From Terrisporobacter sp. (GTDB lineage: Bacteria; Bacillota_A; Clostridia; Peptostreptococcales; Peptostreptococcaceae), in the NCBI GenBank assembly GCA_029851945.1, contig JARKUZ010000095.1:1-39952 (forward strand): DNA of 39,952 nucleotides. Reading direction: 5' to 3'. Every line of letters begins with the position of its first letter. Position 1 is the first letter of the stretch. A program made the position numbers and the translations under genes. A model generated the notes under the pieces. That model had not been told where the DNA came from, ran no database searches, and saw nothing but the letters and a program-made list of their open reading frames with translations. Shown piece by piece: positions 16,999-25,652 of the stretch.

Positions 16999-17466
16999 AT
17001 GAAATTAAAAGATTTGATAAATTATAAGGAAAATAATTCGGATAAAATAATAATAAATGCTTTAACTCAAAGTAGTGATGAAGATATAACAAATTATATA
17101 ATAAATGTTATATCAGATCTATTAAATGGTGTTTTTCTAACGGATGAATATATGGTTAATGCTAAAAATAATATAAAAAACTATACTAGTTATGAAATAG
17201 GTAAGTTAAGTACATATATAGTTTTAAATCCTTACGTACAATCTGTTTTGAAGCAAGGTTCCAATTGGGAAGAAAAAGCTACTGAAATTTTAGAGGTTTT
17301 GATAGGATATATAATAGGCACTATCGATCAAGATGATTTTTTACATAACTTATTAAATATAAAAAACTTACTTAAAATATCAGATAAATTTTATGATGGA
17401 TTAATTATGAATTTTAGTAATAATAGAGATTATGTAATAGATTCAATTTTAAATAAACTTTTATAA
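16999..17466 (+). CDS. Uncharacterised 155-residue helical protein
   Basis: I do not recognise a family. The protein is soluble, acidic and Asn/Ile-rich, with predicted helices and no Cys, signal or membrane segment. Visible features are SDEDITNYIINVISDLLNGVFLTDEYMV (about residues 26-55) and a repeated 'LLNIKNLLKISDKFYDGLI' helical C-terminus. The gene is real by several signs: a strong promoter at 16937-16965, GGAGGT 11 bases before ATG, clostridial codon use, and an immediate perfect terminator after the stop. It is transcribed alone and divergently from the exopolysaccharide operon; a link to that operon is possible but unsupported. Confidence 0.75.
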   Translation: MKLKDLINYKENNSDKIIINALTQSSDEDITNYIINVISDLLNGVFLTDEYMVNAKNNIKNYTSYEIGKLSTYIVLNPYVQSVLKQGSNWEEKATEILEVLIGYIIGTIDQDDFLHNLLNIKNLLKISDKFYDGLIMNFSNNRDYVIDSILNKLL

Positions 17467-17467
17467 T

Positions 17468-17497
17468 AAAAAAGCTAGAGATATCTCTAGCTTTTTT
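17468..17497. terminator. Intrinsic terminator after the orphan gene
   Basis: Perfect 30-base palindrome with AAAAAAGCTAGAGAT as the left half and a T6 tail on both strands. It serves the plus-strand gene and probably also the minus-strand antiporter gene ending at 17586. Confidence 0.9.
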
Positions 17498-17585
17498 ATT
17501 AACAATATTTTAAATTTTCACTAACGTAACTTCATCAGTTTTAATTAAATTCATATTAAATTTTATCACATGATAATTTTTCTCA

Positions 17586-19232
17586 CTAAGAAATCCCTAG
17601 TTCATTTACTTCATCAAGGCAAGTTCCTGTTATTACTAATATATCTCCTGGAAGTATTAATGTAGAACCATTAGGTATTATTACATTTCCTTCTCTCTTT
17701 ATCATTACTATTAAAATATCTTCTGGCATGCTTACATCTACAATAGTTTTGTTGGCTAGAGGACTCTTTTTGGAAACAGCAACTTCCATAAGTTTTGTAC
17801 TTTTTTCTTCTTTATATTCTCTAAATTTTTCTAAGTTATTGCCTGTTACTACCAATATATCTCCTGCCAATATTAAAGTAGACCCATTTGGAACAAATAC
17901 ATCTCCGTCCCTTTTTATCATTACTATAAGAATATCTTCTGGTATATTAGAGTCCATTATAGTTTTATTAGCTAAATGACTATTTGAATCAATTAAAATT
18001 TCTATTAATTTTGTACCGATTTCTTCTTTATAATCGTTAAAAGTTTTTAATACAGAAGATTCATCATCTATTAGATCAAGCTTTTTAGCTATTTTAGGTA
18101 TAAGAGTTCCTTGTACTGAAACAGAAAACAATGCTACAAAGAATATAATATGGAAAATATCATTGTTAATTGGTGCTCCATAAGTAACTGCATATATAGC
18201 AAAAGCTATAGATGCTGCTCCTCTAAGTCCTACCCAAGATATAAATATTTTTTGTTTAAATGGTACTTTAAACCAACTTAATATACTAAATGTTGCAATA
18301 GGTCTTGCTATTAAAATCATAAATAATGATATAGCTATACCCTCTACCATTATTGATGAAATTCTTGATGGGAATGATAACAATCCCAATAAGAAGAATA
18401 ACATTATTTGCATAAGCCATGATACACCATCAAAAAATTGGAATATAGTTTTTTTATGAGGTATTTTGCTGTTCCCTATCATAATACCAGCTATATATGC
18501 ACTTAGATATCCATTACCACCTAAGTATTCACTTAGTGCATAAGACAATATAGCAATAGCTGTAACAAATATAGGATAAAATCCATCTATTTCGAAATTA
18601 ATATTTCTTAATAAATATACCGTTAATTTAGCTAAAATAACTGCTGATATAATTCCCACTACAATCTGAGTAAATAGCATAGGAACTATATTTCCATAAC
18701 CACCATTAGACATTAATCCTAATATAATCACAGTCATCATATATGCTATTGGATCATTACTTCCACTTTCAATTTCTAATATTGATGCAATAGATCCTTT
18801 TAAATTTAATTTTTGCGAACGTAAAATAGAAAACACCGACGCTGCATCTGTAGATGCAACTATAGATCCGATAAGTAAACCTTCTAACAATGTTGTATTA
18901 AATACCACTACGCAAAATAACCCTGTTAGACCTGCTGTAATAATAACACCTAGAGTTGACATAAGTATGGATGGAATTGCAACTGGCTTTGCCATTTCCC
19001 AGTTAGTTCCGAATCCTCCATAAAACATTATAAAAATCAACGCGATAGAACAAAGAGAGTTTGTAAGTTCATAATCATCAAAATATATACCTACAACTCC
19101 ATCAGAACCAAATAGCATTCCTAAAATAATGAATATTAAAAGAATGGGTACTCCAAATTTATATAATACTTTGCTTGATGTTATACATATTAATAGAACT
19201 AATGCACATATAATCATCACTCCTATCAACAT
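17586..19232 (-). CDS. CPA1-family K+(Na+)/H+ antiporter with two tandem RCK_C domains
   Basis: A 548-residue NhaP2/CvrA-like antiporter. Residues 1-390 carry about 12 membrane helices, with the conserved STDAASVFSILRSQ and IESGSNDPIAYM motifs (the Asp residues form the ion site) and SWVGLRGAASIAFAI. The cytosolic tail holds two RCK_C (TrkA_C) domains in exact 72-residue register, 403-474 and 475-546, which share about 44 of 70 positions. The stretches PEDILIVMIKR and PNGSTLIL are identical in both. Most relatives carry a single RCK_C, so this looks like a recent duplication. RCK_C domains in Firmicutes antiporters such as CpaA bind c-di-AMP; whether these do is unknown. The start has AGGGGG 8 bases upstream. 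It is monocistronic. Confidence 0.9.
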   Translation of the reverse strand: MLIGVMIICALVLLICITSSKVLYKFGVPILLIFIILGMLFGSDGVVGIYFDDYELTNSLCSIALIFIMFYGGFGTNWEMAKPVAIPSILMSTLGVIITAGLTGLFCVVVFNTTLLEGLLIGSIVASTDAASVFSILRSQKLNLKGSIASILEIESGSNDPIAYMMTVIILGLMSNGGYGNIVPMLFTQIVVGIISAVILAKLTVYLLRNINFEIDGFYPIFVTAIAILSYALSEYLGGNGYLSAYIAGIMIGNSKIPHKKTIFQFFDGVSWLMQIMLFFLLGLLSFPSRISSIMVEGIAISLFMILIARPIATFSILSWFKVPFKQKIFISWVGLRGAASIAFAIYAVTYGAPINNDIFHIIFFVALFSVSVQGTLIPKIAKKLDLIDDESSVLKTFNDYKEEIGTKLIEILIDSNSHLANKTIMDSNIPEDILIVMIKRDGDVFVPNGSTLILAGDILVVTGNNLEKFREYKEEKSTKLMEVAVSKKSPLANKTIVDVSMPEDILIVMIKREGNVIIPNGSTLILPGDILVITGTCLDEVNELGIS

Positions 19233-19449
19233 AGACCACCCCCTATGATAGGATTATACAATATTTTTAAGTTAAATTTATAACATTTTTTCACTTTTAA
19301 CTATAATTTAACATTTTTATTATAAAAGAAATAATAAAAACTCTTTATATTATTAATTGTTATTTTTATATTAGTATATTTCCTTTCATTATAATCGCTC
19401 TATTAAATTTACAAATTTCAATTTCATATTCCTTTATTACATCATTTAT

Positions 19450-19498
19450 ATACATAAGAAAACACATTAAAAAATTATCAATGTGTTTTCTTATGTAT
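19450..19498. terminator. Strong hairpin at the 3' end of the glycolipid operon
   Basis: Perfect 19-bp inverted repeat (arms 19450-19468 and 19480-19498) beginning 3 bases after the histidine kinase stop codon on the minus strand. The following U-run is poor, so it may act as a terminator or as an mRNA-protecting stem. The rest of 19233-19449 is AT-rich with no gene. Confidence 0.7.
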
Positions 19499-19500
19499 TA

Positions 19501-21102
19501 CTATAATTTTCTATTAAGTACTATTTCAAATTCTGTTGTATAATCTTTTCTCGCAGGTACAAGATTTATGCTTCCTCCATGTGCTTGTACTATTTTTTTA
19601 CTTAAAGCTAGTCCCAATCCAGAACCTTGTTTAGTTCTAGACTTTTCTCCTACAATAAATGGCTCAAAAATATTTTTTACAATATCTTTTGGAATACCAC
19701 TTCCATTGTCTGCGATAATAATCTTTACTTTATCTTCTATTTGCTTTATTTCAAAATATATGGATATACCCTTATTATTATGTTTCAAAGAATTAGAAAC
19801 TATATTCTCATAAACTCTTTTCAGCTGAATCTTATCAATATAACAATATATAGCTTCTTCTGGAATTTCCGCTTCTAACTCTACTCCATTTATATAAACT
19901 TCTTCATATTTTTGAGCTAGATATGCCCTTGTATATTCACATATATCTAATTTTTCCAAAGAAAGCTTATATTCCGGATGCTCTAGTTTACTATACTCAT
20001 GGAATGTATTAATTAACTCATCTAAGCTATCTGACTTTTTGTAAATAGTCATAAGGTACTGATCTAATTCTTCTTTCGAAACTAAACCATCACAAACAGC
20101 TTTAGAATATCCTTTAATTACTGTTATAGGTGTTTTTAAATCATGAGATATATCAGCAAGCATTTTTTGTTTATCTTCTTCTAATTTTTTACGTTTTTTC
20201 TCACTATCAGACAATTGCTTTGACATATCATTAAAATTATCACATATATCAGAGAATTCTTTAGGTCCTTCATAATTTAGATATGTTTCTCCTTTTCCAT
20301 TCTTAACATTAACAATTGCTTTATTTAAAAGTTTAAGTGGTTTTTTTACTTTTCTGTTCATCCAAATAATGAATACACCAGTCAATAAAATATACATAAC
20401 TACAAATCCAACAATAGCTATTATATTTGCTTTATCTATTTCTTCCCATACTTCTGCACCTGCAACTGGAATATATGATACAAGTGTTAACTTATTATTA
20501 TATTTATCATTAAATTTAGATTTTCTAACACTATAACCTATTGGATATTCACCTGTTAAATAAGCAAATTCCCTTTTAGTAAAGGATTTTTTATCCATTT
20601 TAGTATTTGTATATATTAAGTTTAAATCTTTATCAACTACATATATTTTGTCTTGTTTATCATGCTCACCATAATAATATATTGTTACAGCGATATTTTT
20701 TTCACCTTTATCATTATAGTATTCTTCTATATATGTTTCACTATCATGATAATAATTTTGAATACATTTCAATTCATCTTTTGTAAGTGATGTTTTGCCA
20801 TTTTGTGTATTACTTTCGTATATGATATTGTCATTTTTATCCAAAACTATAATATATGAATTCTTACCAATTAAATACTCTAAAGGAATTTTATCATATT
20901 CCTTAGTCGAAAGATTACTAATACTCTCTATTAAACCATCAATATTAGGTTCTCTCAAAATATAATTTAGCCTATAGTTTAATGTGGCTACTATACTTAC
21001 TATAATAAATGCAATAGCAACTGTAAAAAGTATATAATTCCCTACTAAAAGTGTAAAAAAACTTACATTTTTTAATTTATTTCTTTTCAATTTTATATCC
21101 AA
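19501..21102 (-). CDS. hexK: Sensor histidine kinase, HexK-like
   Basis: A 533-residue membrane sensor kinase. Helix 1 (about 14-40) and helix 2 (about 225-247) flank an extracytoplasmic domain of about 180 residues. A HAMP linker follows (about 250-302). The HisKA domain has phospho-acceptor His320 in LADISHDLKTPI. The ATPase domain has the N box (ENIVSNSLKHN), DNGSGIP and GSGLGLALSKKIV. It is last in the operon and overlaps the response regulator gene by 26 bp. In C. difficile the HexRK pair controls the hexSDF glycolipid genes and daptomycin/bacitracin tolerance. The same gene set lies here in one transcript, so the pair likely governs its own operon in response to envelope stress. The symbol is by synteny. 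Confidence 0.85.
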   Translation of the reverse strand: MDIKLKRNKLKNVSFFTLLVGNYILFTVAIAFIIVSIVATLNYRLNYILREPNIDGLIESISNLSTKEYDKIPLEYLIGKNSYIIVLDKNDNIIYESNTQNGKTSLTKDELKCIQNYYHDSETYIEEYYNDKGEKNIAVTIYYYGEHDKQDKIYVVDKDLNLIYTNTKMDKKSFTKREFAYLTGEYPIGYSVRKSKFNDKYNNKLTLVSYIPVAGAEVWEEIDKANIIAIVGFVVMYILLTGVFIIWMNRKVKKPLKLLNKAIVNVKNGKGETYLNYEGPKEFSDICDNFNDMSKQLSDSEKKRKKLEEDKQKMLADISHDLKTPITVIKGYSKAVCDGLVSKEELDQYLMTIYKKSDSLDELINTFHEYSKLEHPEYKLSLEKLDICEYTRAYLAQKYEEVYINGVELEAEIPEEAIYCYIDKIQLKRVYENIVSNSLKHNNKGISIYFEIKQIEDKVKIIIADNGSGIPKDIVKNIFEPFIVGEKSRTKQGSGLGLALSKKIVQAHGGSINLVPARKDYTTEFEIVLNRKL

Positions 21103-21778
21103 TCCCCCTTACAGTTTTAATGTATTCAGGATTTTTAGATTCATTTTCTACTTTGTCACGAAGTCTTGAAATATGAACCATAATTGTATTGTCATCACTA
21201 TCAAAATATTCACCGTTAATTGCTTCATAAATTTGGACTTTTGTATATACTCTTCCAGGTGTTTTCATAAGTAGAGATAGTATTTTAAATTCTGTTGGAG
21301 TAACTATAATCTCATCTTCCCCTTTAAACAATGTCATTTTCTGTGTGTCTAAGATAAGCTCTCCCACAACTAATTTTTCTTTATTACTCTCCACCTCAAT
21401 AGATTTATTTAAATCATAAAATCTACGTAAATTTGAATTCACCCTTGCCACGATTTCTAAAGGATTAAATGGCTTTGTAATATAATCATCTGCACCTAAA
21501 TTTAATCCTAATATTTTATCAGTATCTTCATTTTTAGCAGAAAGCATAAGAATTGGTATATTAAGTTTTTCTCTTATCCTTTTAGTTAATTCATAACCGT
21601 CCATCTGAGGCATCATTATATCCATTACTACTAAATCTATTTTAGTGTTTTTCATTACTTCTAAAGCCTCTAATCCATTTTTAGCAGAAAGTACTTTATT
21701 TCCGTCATTTTCAAGATATATTTTAAGTAATTTTATTATATCTATATCATCTTCAACAACAAGTATATTATAATTCAA
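21077..21778 (-). CDS. hexR: OmpR/PhoB-family response regulator, HexR-like
   Basis: A 233-residue response regulator with a receiver domain (residues 1-118) and an OmpR-type winged helix (about 130-233). The acidic pocket is E9-D10-D11, the phospho-acceptor is Asp53 (VVMDIMMPQMDG), and LSAKNE and KPFNP supply the switch Thr/Ser and Lys regions. The C-terminus has TPTEFKILSLLMKTPGRVYTK and the final VRGIGYKI. It overlaps the flippase gene upstream by 11 bp and the kinase gene downstream by 26 bp. The 10-bp-phased repeats over the -35 of the operon promoter are plausible binding sites for a dimeric OmpR-type regulator; that link is inferred. Confidence 0.88.
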   Translation of the reverse strand: MNYNILVVEDDIDIIKLLKIYLENDGNKVLSAKNGLEALEVMKNTKIDLVVMDIMMPQMDGYELTKRIREKLNIPILMLSAKNEDTDKILGLNLGADDYITKPFNPLEIVARVNSNLRRFYDLNKSIEVESNKEKLVVGELILDTQKMTLFKGEDEIIVTPTEFKILSLLMKTPGRVYTKVQIYEAINGEYFDSDDNTIMVHISRLRDKVENESKNPEYIKTVRGIGYKIEKK

Positions 21779-22874
21779 AGTTTTTTACCTCCATGTTTCT
21801 CTCTAAGACTCTATCACTGTTTTTATTCTTTATTTTCCTTATGCTAAATAAATAAGTAGTTGAGATTATTATGCCACTAACTAATATAAATAGATAAAAA
21901 CTAACACCTCTACTTAAAATCATCGCCGAACTAAGAAAGTGTGTAGGGAATAATGTTTTATACATTACCATAAATCCACTTTCACTTACTCCTACTGCGC
22001 CAGGTAGTGGCAAAGCTGAAACACTTATAAATAAAACTGCTTGAAGTGCAGTTACAGTTATTATTGAATATCCATCTAGTCCAAATGATTTGTATATCCA
22101 AAATGTAATACTATGCAAAGCCACTATTTGTACTAAAGTCGTCATTATAATTTTTATTACAGTTAATTTATTTTCTTTAAAGTATATTGCACCACTCTCA
22201 TATTCTTTCACATAGTTTAACAGTTTCACCTTTAATTCATCTACTTTTTTATAGGTAAATATTTTTAAAATAAAAGCTAAAAAGTCAATAATTTTTGACA
22301 TAAGTTTTTTTGAAAAAATCGCTATTAAAATAAATATCAATGCTGAAGTATTTAATATAACACCTAGAATCAATAAGTATTTAACTTGACCTAGATTTTC
22401 ACTTAATACAGAGTATTGAGTTATCATACCTATAATTGCCAACAATACAGTAATAAATTGATAGCTTGCAAGGTCTATAAGTAAAGCAAGTGTTGAATGA
22501 CTTATATTAATTTTATCTTTATACATATAATAAACCTGCATTGGCTGTCCTCCTGATGCTGAAGGAGTTATAGAACTAAAGAAAAATCCAACTAATGCAT
22601 ATTTTATACAGCTAAATATTCTTGTTTCATAGCCAAATAGTTTTAAACTTCTTCTTATATTTATAGCCTCACAAGTAATAAATGTACACATACATAATAT
22701 TCCTATTATAATATATTTTTTATCTACTTTATAAATAATATTTATAATATTACTTACATTGTTCCCACGAAATAGTATGGAAAAAGTTAATAATATTAAT
22801 CCCAAAAATACAATTGAATTTGTTATGATTTGTTTTTTTGAAAATATATTTTTAGTAGAACCATTTTTATTCAT
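21768..22874 (-). CDS. hexF: Flippase-like (LPG synthase TM-type, YbhN/UPF0104) membrane protein, HexF-like
   Basis: A 368-residue polytopic membrane protein of the family that includes the N-terminal flippase part of MprF. About eight helices are visible. Family hallmarks are the SITPSASGGQPMQVYYMYK stretch (near residue 100) and ALPLPGAVGVSESGFM (near 290). It lacks the C-terminal lysyl-transferase domain of full MprF, so it would translocate a lipid made by others. In the C. difficile hex system such a protein is needed for the amino-glycolipid phenotype. The start has GGAGGATAGG before ATG. It overlaps the deacetylase upstream by 8 bp and the regulator downstream by 11 bp. Confidence 0.82.
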   Translation of the reverse strand: MNKNGSTKNIFSKKQIITNSIVFLGLILLTFSILFRGNNVSNIINIIYKVDKKYIIIGILCMCTFITCEAINIRRSLKLFGYETRIFSCIKYALVGFFFSSITPSASGGQPMQVYYMYKDKINISHSTLALLIDLASYQFITVLLAIIGMITQYSVLSENLGQVKYLLILGVILNTSALIFILIAIFSKKLMSKIIDFLAFILKIFTYKKVDELKVKLLNYVKEYESGAIYFKENKLTVIKIIMTTLVQIVALHSITFWIYKSFGLDGYSIITVTALQAVLFISVSALPLPGAVGVSESGFMVMYKTLFPTHFLSSAMILSRGVSFYLFILVSGIIISTTYLFSIRKIKNKNSDRVLERNMEVKNFEL

Positions 22875-23556
22875 ACCTATCCTCCACCGTTAAAAATTCA
22901 TATCCCTTCTCTTTCCAAATCGGTAAAACTATACCTAAAGCTTCTATAGTTCTAGATGGCGCTTCATTTTTACCTCGTCCATCATGAAGACAAATAATAT
23001 CCCCACTTTGACTTCTCTCTAATAATTTTTTTGCTATTACTTTAGAAGTAGTATTACCTTCCCAATCTTCAGCCATTACATCCCATAAAACAGTTTTAAG
23101 ATTATATTTTTTAATTTCAAATACTGTATTTATATTAAAATGTCCCCAAGGTGGTCTAAAATACTTAACTTCAACACCTAGTTCATTCATTATTTCCATA
23201 CTTCTTTTAAAATCATATTTTGTATAATTCCTACTTTGATATAATGCATTTCTATGCTCAAATGAATGTAACCCAATTATATGACCTTCATCTTTCATCC
23301 TCTTTATTATACTAGGATTTGATTTTGCAAAACTTGCTACTACAAAAAAAGTTGCTCTTATATCATTTTCTTTTAATAAATCTAAAAGTGAAGTAGTATA
23401 CTCCACTGAAGGTCCATCATCAAAAGTTAAATAAAAACTTTTATCTTTTTTATTATCTTGCTTAAACAATTTATGATTAAACTTATATATATAGGTTGGT
23501 ATTATACTATAAGCTAAAATTAACACTAGTATTATAATTATAAAATTTAAAAACAT
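22867..23556 (-). CDS. hexD: Polysaccharide deacetylase (CE4/NodB fold), HexD-like
   Basis: A 229-residue protein with an N-terminal membrane anchor (about 2-20) and a NodB homology domain. All CE4 motifs are intact: TFDDGP with Asp46 and Asp47; HSFEH with metal ligands His97 and His101; RPPWGH with Arg134; DVMAEDW; and the final ICLHDG with the catalytic His. It is therefore likely an active metal-dependent N-deacetylase. It sits between a glycosyltransferase and a flippase gene and overlaps both. The expected job is removal of an acetyl group from an N-acetylhexosamine on a glycolipid, leaving a positively charged amino-sugar head group, as proposed for HexD of C. difficile. Confidence 0.87.
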   Translation of the reverse strand: MFLNFIIIILVLILAYSIIPTYIYKFNHKLFKQDNKKDKSFYLTFDDGPSVEYTTSLLDLLKENDIRATFFVVASFAKSNPSIIKRMKDEGHIIGLHSFEHRNALYQSRNYTKYDFKRSMEIMNELGVEVKYFRPPWGHFNINTVFEIKKYNLKTVLWDVMAEDWEGNTTSKVIAKKLLERSQSGDIICLHDGRGKNEAPSRTIEALGIVLPIWKEKGYEFLTVEDRYE

Positions 23557-24626
23557 AATTCAACCTCCTTCTTATTATAATATACCAATGGTGATAAAGT
23601 CTCCAATTTACCACTTATATCTTTCATATTTTTTTTCATATAATCTAATAATATCTCATTTTTTAGTAGAGATGTTACATCTTCACATATATCTGTTCCA
23701 TTTGTCCAAACTACTTTACCAATATTTTGCTCTTGAATAAATCTAGCATTTTCAATTTCTTGATATAGAAAAGGTCTAATTATATATAGAGGCGTATTTG
23801 TGTGAATCGCCTCGAATAAAGTAATTCCTCCTGGTTTAGTTATTACTAAATCTGATTTTTTCATATAATCATCAACCTTATCTGTATATCCTAATACTTT
23901 TATCTTAGGATATTCTTTTTTAATCTTATCTAATAATTTTTTATTTTTACCTGTTATAAAAGTAACATTTATATCATTCATGTTTGAAAGTTTACTTAAT
24001 AAATCGTCATAGTATGGTACAAGACCTAAACCGCCTCCCATGATTAATACTTCTTTTTTGTCTTCTTCTATATTCACTAATTTTTCTTCTTTAAATTTTT
24101 GCTTTGTAGGTATACCTGAAATTACTATCTTCTCCTCTTTCACACCTTTTGAAAGTAATAAATTTTTAGTATTTTCACTTCCTACAAAATACATATCTGT
24201 TTTTTCTGATATCCATTCTTCATTAGCAGAAATATCAGTTATATAAGTATAAAGAGGTATATCACATTTTTTTGATTTTTTGTAAGCTGAAATGTATTGA
24301 GAACAAGCTGGGAATGTTGAAATAACCATATCTGTATCATATTTTTTTAGCAACAAATCTATTTTTCTTACAACAGATTTTTTTAGTGGCATACTTGTTC
24401 TTCTAGCTGTAAATTTATTGAAAAAGTTATAAAGACCAGAAAATTTACTTACCATAAAATTAAAACACCCATATATTACTTTGCTTGATTTTGGAAATAT
24501 ATAATCTATAATATCTATAATATCTATATTAGCTGACGGTTCACTAGACAAAATCATCTCCTTAACAGCTTGTGCTGCTGAGTCATGACCCATACCAAAT
24601 CCACCTGTTAAAATTAAAATTTTCAT
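23547..24626 (-). CDS. hexS: MGDG-synthase/UgtP-type glycolipid glycosyltransferase, HexS-like
   Basis: A 359-residue GT28-type transferase related to diacylglycerol glycosyltransferases. The N-terminal ILTGGFGMGHDSAAQAVKEMI is the MGDG-synthase signature that grips the lipid acceptor. The C-terminal half has the nucleotide-sugar site: GGGLGLVPYYDDL near residue 197, TGKNKKLL, and ITKPGGITLFEAIHTNTPL near 275. There is no signal or helix, so it is peripheral on the inner membrane face. It is the first gene of the five-gene operon and would add the N-acetylhexosamine-type sugar later deacetylated by the next product. GAGGTGA precedes ATG 24626. The sugar donor is inferred from the C. difficile system. 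Confidence 0.85.
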   Translation of the reverse strand: MKILILTGGFGMGHDSAAQAVKEMILSSEPSANIDIIDIIDYIFPKSSKVIYGCFNFMVSKFSGLYNFFNKFTARRTSMPLKKSVVRKIDLLLKKYDTDMVISTFPACSQYISAYKKSKKCDIPLYTYITDISANEEWISEKTDMYFVGSENTKNLLLSKGVKEEKIVISGIPTKQKFKEEKLVNIEEDKKEVLIMGGGLGLVPYYDDLLSKLSNMNDINVTFITGKNKKLLDKIKKEYPKIKVLGYTDKVDDYMKKSDLVITKPGGITLFEAIHTNTPLYIIRPFLYQEIENARFIQEQNIGKVVWTNGTDICEDVTSLLKNEILLDYMKKNMKDISGKLETLSPLVYYNKKEVELCF

Positions 24627-24662
24627 AAAATCACCTCGTATTTCTTATTTATATATCAATTT

Positions 24663-24720
24663 TAAAAAACTAATCTTACTATCTACTTACAGTTATTATT
24701 ATAAAAAAGTAATCTTACTA
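24663..24720 (+). repeat. Pair of 19-bp direct repeats in the glycolipid operon leader
   Basis: TAAAAAACTAATCTTACTA at 24663-24681 and the same sequence with one change (C to G at position 8) at 24702-24720, 39 bp apart. They flank the -10 and transcription start of the operon promoter. The origin is probably a local duplication; a regulatory role is possible. Confidence 0.75.
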
Positions 24721-24751
24721 GATTCTTTAAGAATTCTTAAGAAATATTAAG
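24698..24751 (-). promoter_or_regulatory. Glycolipid operon promoter with 10-bp-phased response-regulator-like repeats
   Basis: Minus strand -10 TATAAT (24703-24698); the -35 position 17 bases upstream (24726-24721) is poor (AGAATC). Across it and further upstream lie three phased units on the plus strand: GATTCTTTAA, GAATTCTTAA and GAAATATTAA (24721-24750). A weak -35 covered by 10-bp repeats is what an activator of the OmpR type needs. The remaining 24752-24996 has a 12-bp palindrome CAGAATATTCTG at 24914-24925 and no gene. Confidence 0.6.
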
Positions 24752-24996
24752 ATAATTATTAAAAAATACTAAAGCAATTCTTAAAATTTTGTTTTTTACT
24801 CATCTTTATTGGATCTCATTTTTACACAAAAAGAAAAGACTCCTATATAGTAGACATTTTTATCTAAATATATAAAAGACTTTTAATAAATTTATACTGT
24901 ATTCAATCATATGCAGAATATTCTGTATATTAAAATTAGTAAGGTTGCTGGAATAAATTCTTATCTCCCATATTTATATATCTAAGCAGTAATTCC

Positions 24997-25641
24997 CTAA
25001 GCTATAACACCTTCATTTATATTTATAATTTCATCACTTATTGTATTAGCAAATCCTATATCATGAGTTATTATAAGGATTGCCATTCCCTTAGATTTTA
25101 AATCTCTAATTATAGAAGATACTTTTTCAATTGACTCCACATCAAGGGCAGAAGTTGGTTCATCAAAACAAAGTACTTTTGGTGTTAATGCACAAGCCCT
25201 TGCTATTGCAACTCTTTGTTTTTGACCACCTGATAATTCAAAAGGATAAGCATCTATTTTATCTTCCAAATCTACTATTTTTAATATCTCTTTAGCTTTT
25301 TTTATAGCTTCTTCTCTTGGTATTTTTAGTACATTAACTGGAGCCGCTATTATATTTTCTAAGACTGACATGTGAGGAAATAAATTAAAGTTTTGAAATA
25401 CCATTCCTATTTTATCTCTATATTTTGCTATGTGATTTTTATTTTTAATTATACAGTTATCTACTATTATTTCTCCATTATCAAATTCCTCAAGGCCATT
25501 TATACATCTTAATATAGTTGTTTTTCCTGCTCCTGATTTTCCAAGTAATACACAAACTTCTCCACTTTCTATTTCAAAAGATATATCTTTAAGAACTTTT
25601 GTATCACCAAATGATTTATTTAGTCTTCTTACTTTCAACAT
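24997..25641 (-). CDS. Polar amino-acid ABC transporter ATPase (predicted histidine uptake)
   Basis: A 214-residue ATP-binding subunit of the HisP/GlnQ type. Walker A is GKSGAGKTT (about 34-42), then the Q loop MVFQNFNLFPHMSV, signature LSGGQKQR, Walker B VLCFDEPTSALD and the H loop ITHD. At 214 residues it is somewhat shorter than HisP/GlnQ (about 240-257), ending just after the H-loop region (INEGVIA). It is last of three genes, 11 bp after the permease. It powers import of an amino acid across the membrane. Histidine is predicted because the operon leader encodes a run of five His codons in an attenuator. Confidence 0.9.
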   Translation of the reverse strand: MLKVRRLNKSFGDTKVLKDISFEIESGEVCVLLGKSGAGKTTILRCINGLEEFDNGEIIVDNCIIKNKNHIAKYRDKIGMVFQNFNLFPHMSVLENIIAAPVNVLKIPREEAIKKAKEILKIVDLEDKIDAYPFELSGGQKQRVAIARACALTPKVLCFDEPTSALDVESIEKVSSIIRDLKSKGMAILIITHDIGFANTISDEIININEGVIA

Positions 25642-25652
25642 ATTCTTTTCTC

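Noticed and set aside
24914..24925. CAGAATATTCTG palindrome as terminator of the ABC operon
   Set aside because: There is no U-run on the minus strand and the stem is short. It is left only as an unexplained palindrome.
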